Shown here: piece after piece, positions 61,987-64,000 of the stretch
How the letters are laid out: the number at the start of each line of letters is the position of its first letter
Numbering within the stretch: position 1 is the stretch's first letter
NCBI GenBank assembly: GCA_030447415.1
Contig: JAUJOZ010000005.1
Coordinates: 149,730 to 213,729, forward strand
Source of the DNA: Thermomicrobiales bacterium
GTDB taxonomy: Bacteria; Chloroflexota; Chloroflexia; Thermomicrobiales; UBA6265
Direction of reading: 5' to 3'
Length of the DNA: 64,000 nt
Notes under the pieces: model-generated
Seen by the model: only the letters and a program-made list of their open reading frames with translations
The model's database searches: none
Told to the model about the DNA's origin: nothing
Program-made: the position numbers and the translations under genes

Positions 61987-63672
61987 CTACCCGAGCGAGG
62001 CCTGGTAGAGCTTAAGCTGGTTCTCCCGACCGAGCTGGTCGGTCAGCTCGTTCCACTTCGCGGCCGCCTCGTCGAGCGCCGCCTGTGGGTCGATCCCGCC
62101 CGCGATCGCCCGCGTCCAGGCCTCCTCGGCGGCGATCCAGTATTGGCCGGCGCCCGGAATGCGAAGGTCAACTACCCGGTTCGGATGGTTGTACGAGTTC
62201 ATGATCGAGTCCAGATACTCCTTCGCGTAGGCCTCGGGATATCCGGCAATCATCCAGTCCGCCGGATCGAAGTGGCTGAGGCGCCAGGGATTCATACCGG
62301 ACGGGTAGATCATCATCCAGAGAGAGATGTCCTTGCCCGTCAGGTGATTGACTAGGTCCCAGGCGGCCTCGGAGGCGTTATTCGTCTCGGACGCCTTCAT
62401 CACGTAGAGCCCCCAGCCGAGGAAGGCCAGATACGGCGCGTAGTTGAAGCCGGCGGTCGCCCCCGGGGCCGCCTCCTGGCCGGCGGTGACTGTGTCCCAC
62501 TGCTTGGTCTGCCAGTTGTAGACGTCGGGCGACCCGGGCAGGATGCTGAAGCCCACCTTGTCCTGGACGACGCTGGTGTCGGAGGCGTAGACGTTCGAGC
62601 CGATGTCGGCCCACCAATGGGCCATAGTGCCGGTACCGGCGAGGAAATCGCCCAGGGTCTTGAGAAGATCCGCGCTCTTCTGGTCCGGGGGCGCGACCGC
62701 GGCGGCGTCGATCATGTCCTGGAGCGCGCGGACGAACGCCGGGCTGTTGATCTTCGGTGTCATGTCCGTCGGATCGAAGAAGAACGCCGGATCATCCGGG
62801 TGCTTAGCATAGGCGCTGGCACGGCTCATGAAGAACCAGTTGCTGACCCCGCCGCCGCGGGCCAGCGGATCGAGGATGCCGTACAGCTTCTCGCCCTCGA
62901 AGTCCTTGCCTTTCATGAACAGAGAGTACTTCTGGACATCCTGCCACGTCTTCGGCGGCCCCCAATTCCCCTCACCGCCGGAGTTCTTCCAGTCCTCCGC
63001 CAAGCGAGCGTCGCTAAAGACATCTTTGCGGTAGTTGAAGTGGTGCATGTCGCCGTCAATGGAGGCGCCGTACATCACGCCATCCCAGGTTCGAGTCGGT
63101 CCCTGGAGGTACGGCACGATGTCCTCGAAGGCGTAGCCTGGGTCGTTGCGAACCGAGTCGGGCATCGGGACACAGTGACCGCCGGCGAGCAACTCGCCTT
63201 CCCAGGTGGCGCTGCCTTCAAGGACGTCGAAGGCGACCGTGTTCGAAGCTAGCGCCTGCGACATCTTGGGGTAGGAGTCGGCCTGGGTCACCTCGATCCA
63301 CTCGACCGTGGCGCCGGTGTGTTCCTCCCAGGCCCGCGACAAGGGCCGGAAGACGTTGACGTGGGCGTTGGCGTTGCTTAGCCCCTGGAACCGGACCGTC
63401 TGTCCCTTGAACTTGTCCTTGTTCTGAGAGCGCAAGGTGAGCTCGCCGACCCGTTCCATGTCGGCGTCGGTCGGCGCCCCTTTGCCGGAGCCGGGGATCT
63501 GCAGGATCTGGTCCTTGACACTCTCCTGAGCGAGTGCACGTCGGTAGGACTTGCCAACGATGCCCGTCGCGCAGAAGGCGGTGGCGGCCCCGGCCGCCTT
63601 GAGCACAGTCCGTCGCGAGAGCCGGTTCCGGAGAACGCGGTCGCCGGTCGGGCGCTTGGGATTACCGGACAT
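61987..63672 (-). CDS. Extracellular solute-binding protein, family 1 (carbohydrate type), Tat-exported
   Basis: A 561-residue binding protein. It has an N-terminal twin-arginine signal (LSRRTVLKAAGAATAFCATG). The mature part has the family-1 pattern: GQTVRFQGLSNANAHVNVFRPL, WEEHTGATVEWIEV, SYPKMSQALASNTVAFDVLEG, GDMHHFNYRKDVF and KTWQDVQKYS. It is longer than the usual ~430 residues but collinear. It is first in the leftward operon with two CUT1 permeases and the M20 enzyme, and has its own promoter at 63848-63875. It probably binds a sugar or N-acylated sugar; the ligand is not deducible. Confidence 0.92.
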   Translation of the reverse strand: MSGNPKRPTGDRVLRNRLSRRTVLKAAGAATAFCATGIVGKSYRRALAQESVKDQILQIPGSGKGAPTDADMERVGELTLRSQNKDKFKGQTVRFQGLSNANAHVNVFRPLSRAWEEHTGATVEWIEVTQADSYPKMSQALASNTVAFDVLEGSATWEGELLAGGHCVPMPDSVRNDPGYAFEDIVPYLQGPTRTWDGVMYGASIDGDMHHFNYRKDVFSDARLAEDWKNSGGEGNWGPPKTWQDVQKYSLFMKGKDFEGEKLYGILDPLARGGGVSNWFFMSRASAYAKHPDDPAFFFDPTDMTPKINSPAFVRALQDMIDAAAVAPPDQKSADLLKTLGDFLAGTGTMAHWWADIGSNVYASDTSVVQDKVGFSILPGSPDVYNWQTKQWDTVTAGQEAAPGATAGFNYAPYLAFLGWGLYVMKASETNNASEAAWDLVNHLTGKDISLWMMIYPSGMNPWRLSHFDPADWMIAGYPEAYAKEYLDSIMNSYNHPNRVVDLRIPGAGQYWIAAEEAWTRAIAGGIDPQAALDEAAAKWNELTDQLGRENQLKLYQASLG

Positions 63673-63847
63673 GGATTTTTCTCCTCCTGTCGTCCGTCAC
63701 GGACACGACCACTCCCAGCGGTGCCTGCCCCGCCCGTCGACCCGCGCCACCCAAAGCGGCCGATGCCAAGCTTCTGGTGGGGCCAGGACCTCCTCTTCCC
63801 TGGGGGACGAGTCGGTGGTCGTCTACGAGCAGTACCAAGGTCACTGT

Positions 63848-63875
63848 AGTATCGATCTCCCTGACAGGATGTCAA
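63848..63875 (-). promoter_or_regulatory. Promoter with overlapping palindrome for the sugar-type ABC operon
   Basis: On the minus strand, TTGACA (63875-63870), a 16-bp spacer and GATACT (63853-63848), about 175 bp before the SBP start. The palindrome TGACATCCTGTCA (63874-63862) overlaps the -35, a good place for a repressor. Nothing else was recognised between 63673 and 64000. Confidence 0.55.
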
Positions 63876-64000
63876 CAGCGGCCCGAGGGCGGTTCAACGA
63901 ACCGCTTCCTGGTGACCGAGGCGCCGCCAATGCTCCGACTCGTGCGCGCGCGGTCCTCATCGCGGGCTGGTGATTCTCCGCCAGTGGACGGCCGCTGCCT

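Overview
The window is high-GC, densely coded bacterial DNA. Family content suggests a Chloroflexota member close to Thermomicrobia/Sphaerobacter: very large LuxR-type regulators with an NB-ARC-like ATPase and TPRs, Tat-exported proteins with 'ATPAATPT' linkers, family-5 peptide ABC systems, hydantoinase A/B and an RNHCP zinc ribbon. No rRNA, tRNA or CRISPR was seen. The assignment is by family resemblance only; an actinobacterial origin is less likely but not excluded.

Layout. (1) 1-6.7 kb: a class-III aminotransferase running off the left edge, an M81 (MlrC-like) peptidase, a DUF6508-like protein and a BNR/sortilin-type propeller, all recognisable but broken by frameshifts. (2) 6.9-9.4 kb: a C39-like cysteine peptidase, a Cys-rich exported protein and a PRC-barrel protein. 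(3) 9.9-18.7 kb: a family-5 solute-binding protein, two permeases and an M24 peptidase, then a Gfo/Idh oxidoreductase, a TIM-barrel isomerase and an F420-type LLM oxidoreductase. (4) 19-35 kb: an accessory region of exported proteins (cupin-SpaA-Excalibur, SH3b x3, TSP3/LPXTG, Cu/Zn SOD with a TSP3 tail), small enzymes, and two intact giant LuxR-type regulators. (5) 35.4-37.7 kb MMPL transporter; 38.8-40.5 kb AstE-like hydrolase and an amidohydrolase relic. (6) 40.8-51.3 kb: a complete peptide-type ABC operon with a fused double ATPase, facing hyuA-hyuB. (7) 51.5-58.3 kb: more of the regulator island (SnoaL, cupin, a third giant regulator), an alpha/beta hydrolase, a regulator relic and an IS5-type relic. 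(8) 58.3-63.7 kb: a carbohydrate-type ABC operon ending in an M20 deacylase/peptidase.

The most unusual feature is a repeated module. Three complete giant LuxR regulators (26.2, 32.0 and 53.6 kb) and one relic (37.9 kb) share the same upstream architecture. A leftward promoter TTGnC(G/C)-17 bp-CA(T/A)(C/G)AT is followed 26-30 bp upstream by an inverted repeat built on CCGTGGC-N6-GCCACGG, and then by a divergent short ORF ending in a helix-turn-helix with the signature VSHET(V/L)R. Further solo or decayed copies of the HTH ORF lie at 47.3 and 51.6 kb, and regulator relics at 24.0 and 57.9 kb. Cupin, SnoaL and TSP3 genes recur beside these modules, so the island appears to grow and decay by duplication.

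Caution: many frameshifts here are single-base changes, several in homopolymers, inside otherwise conserved reading frames. Some 'pseudogenes' may therefore be assembly or sequencing errors. Start codons were chosen from Shine-Dalgarno spacing and signal-peptide position.
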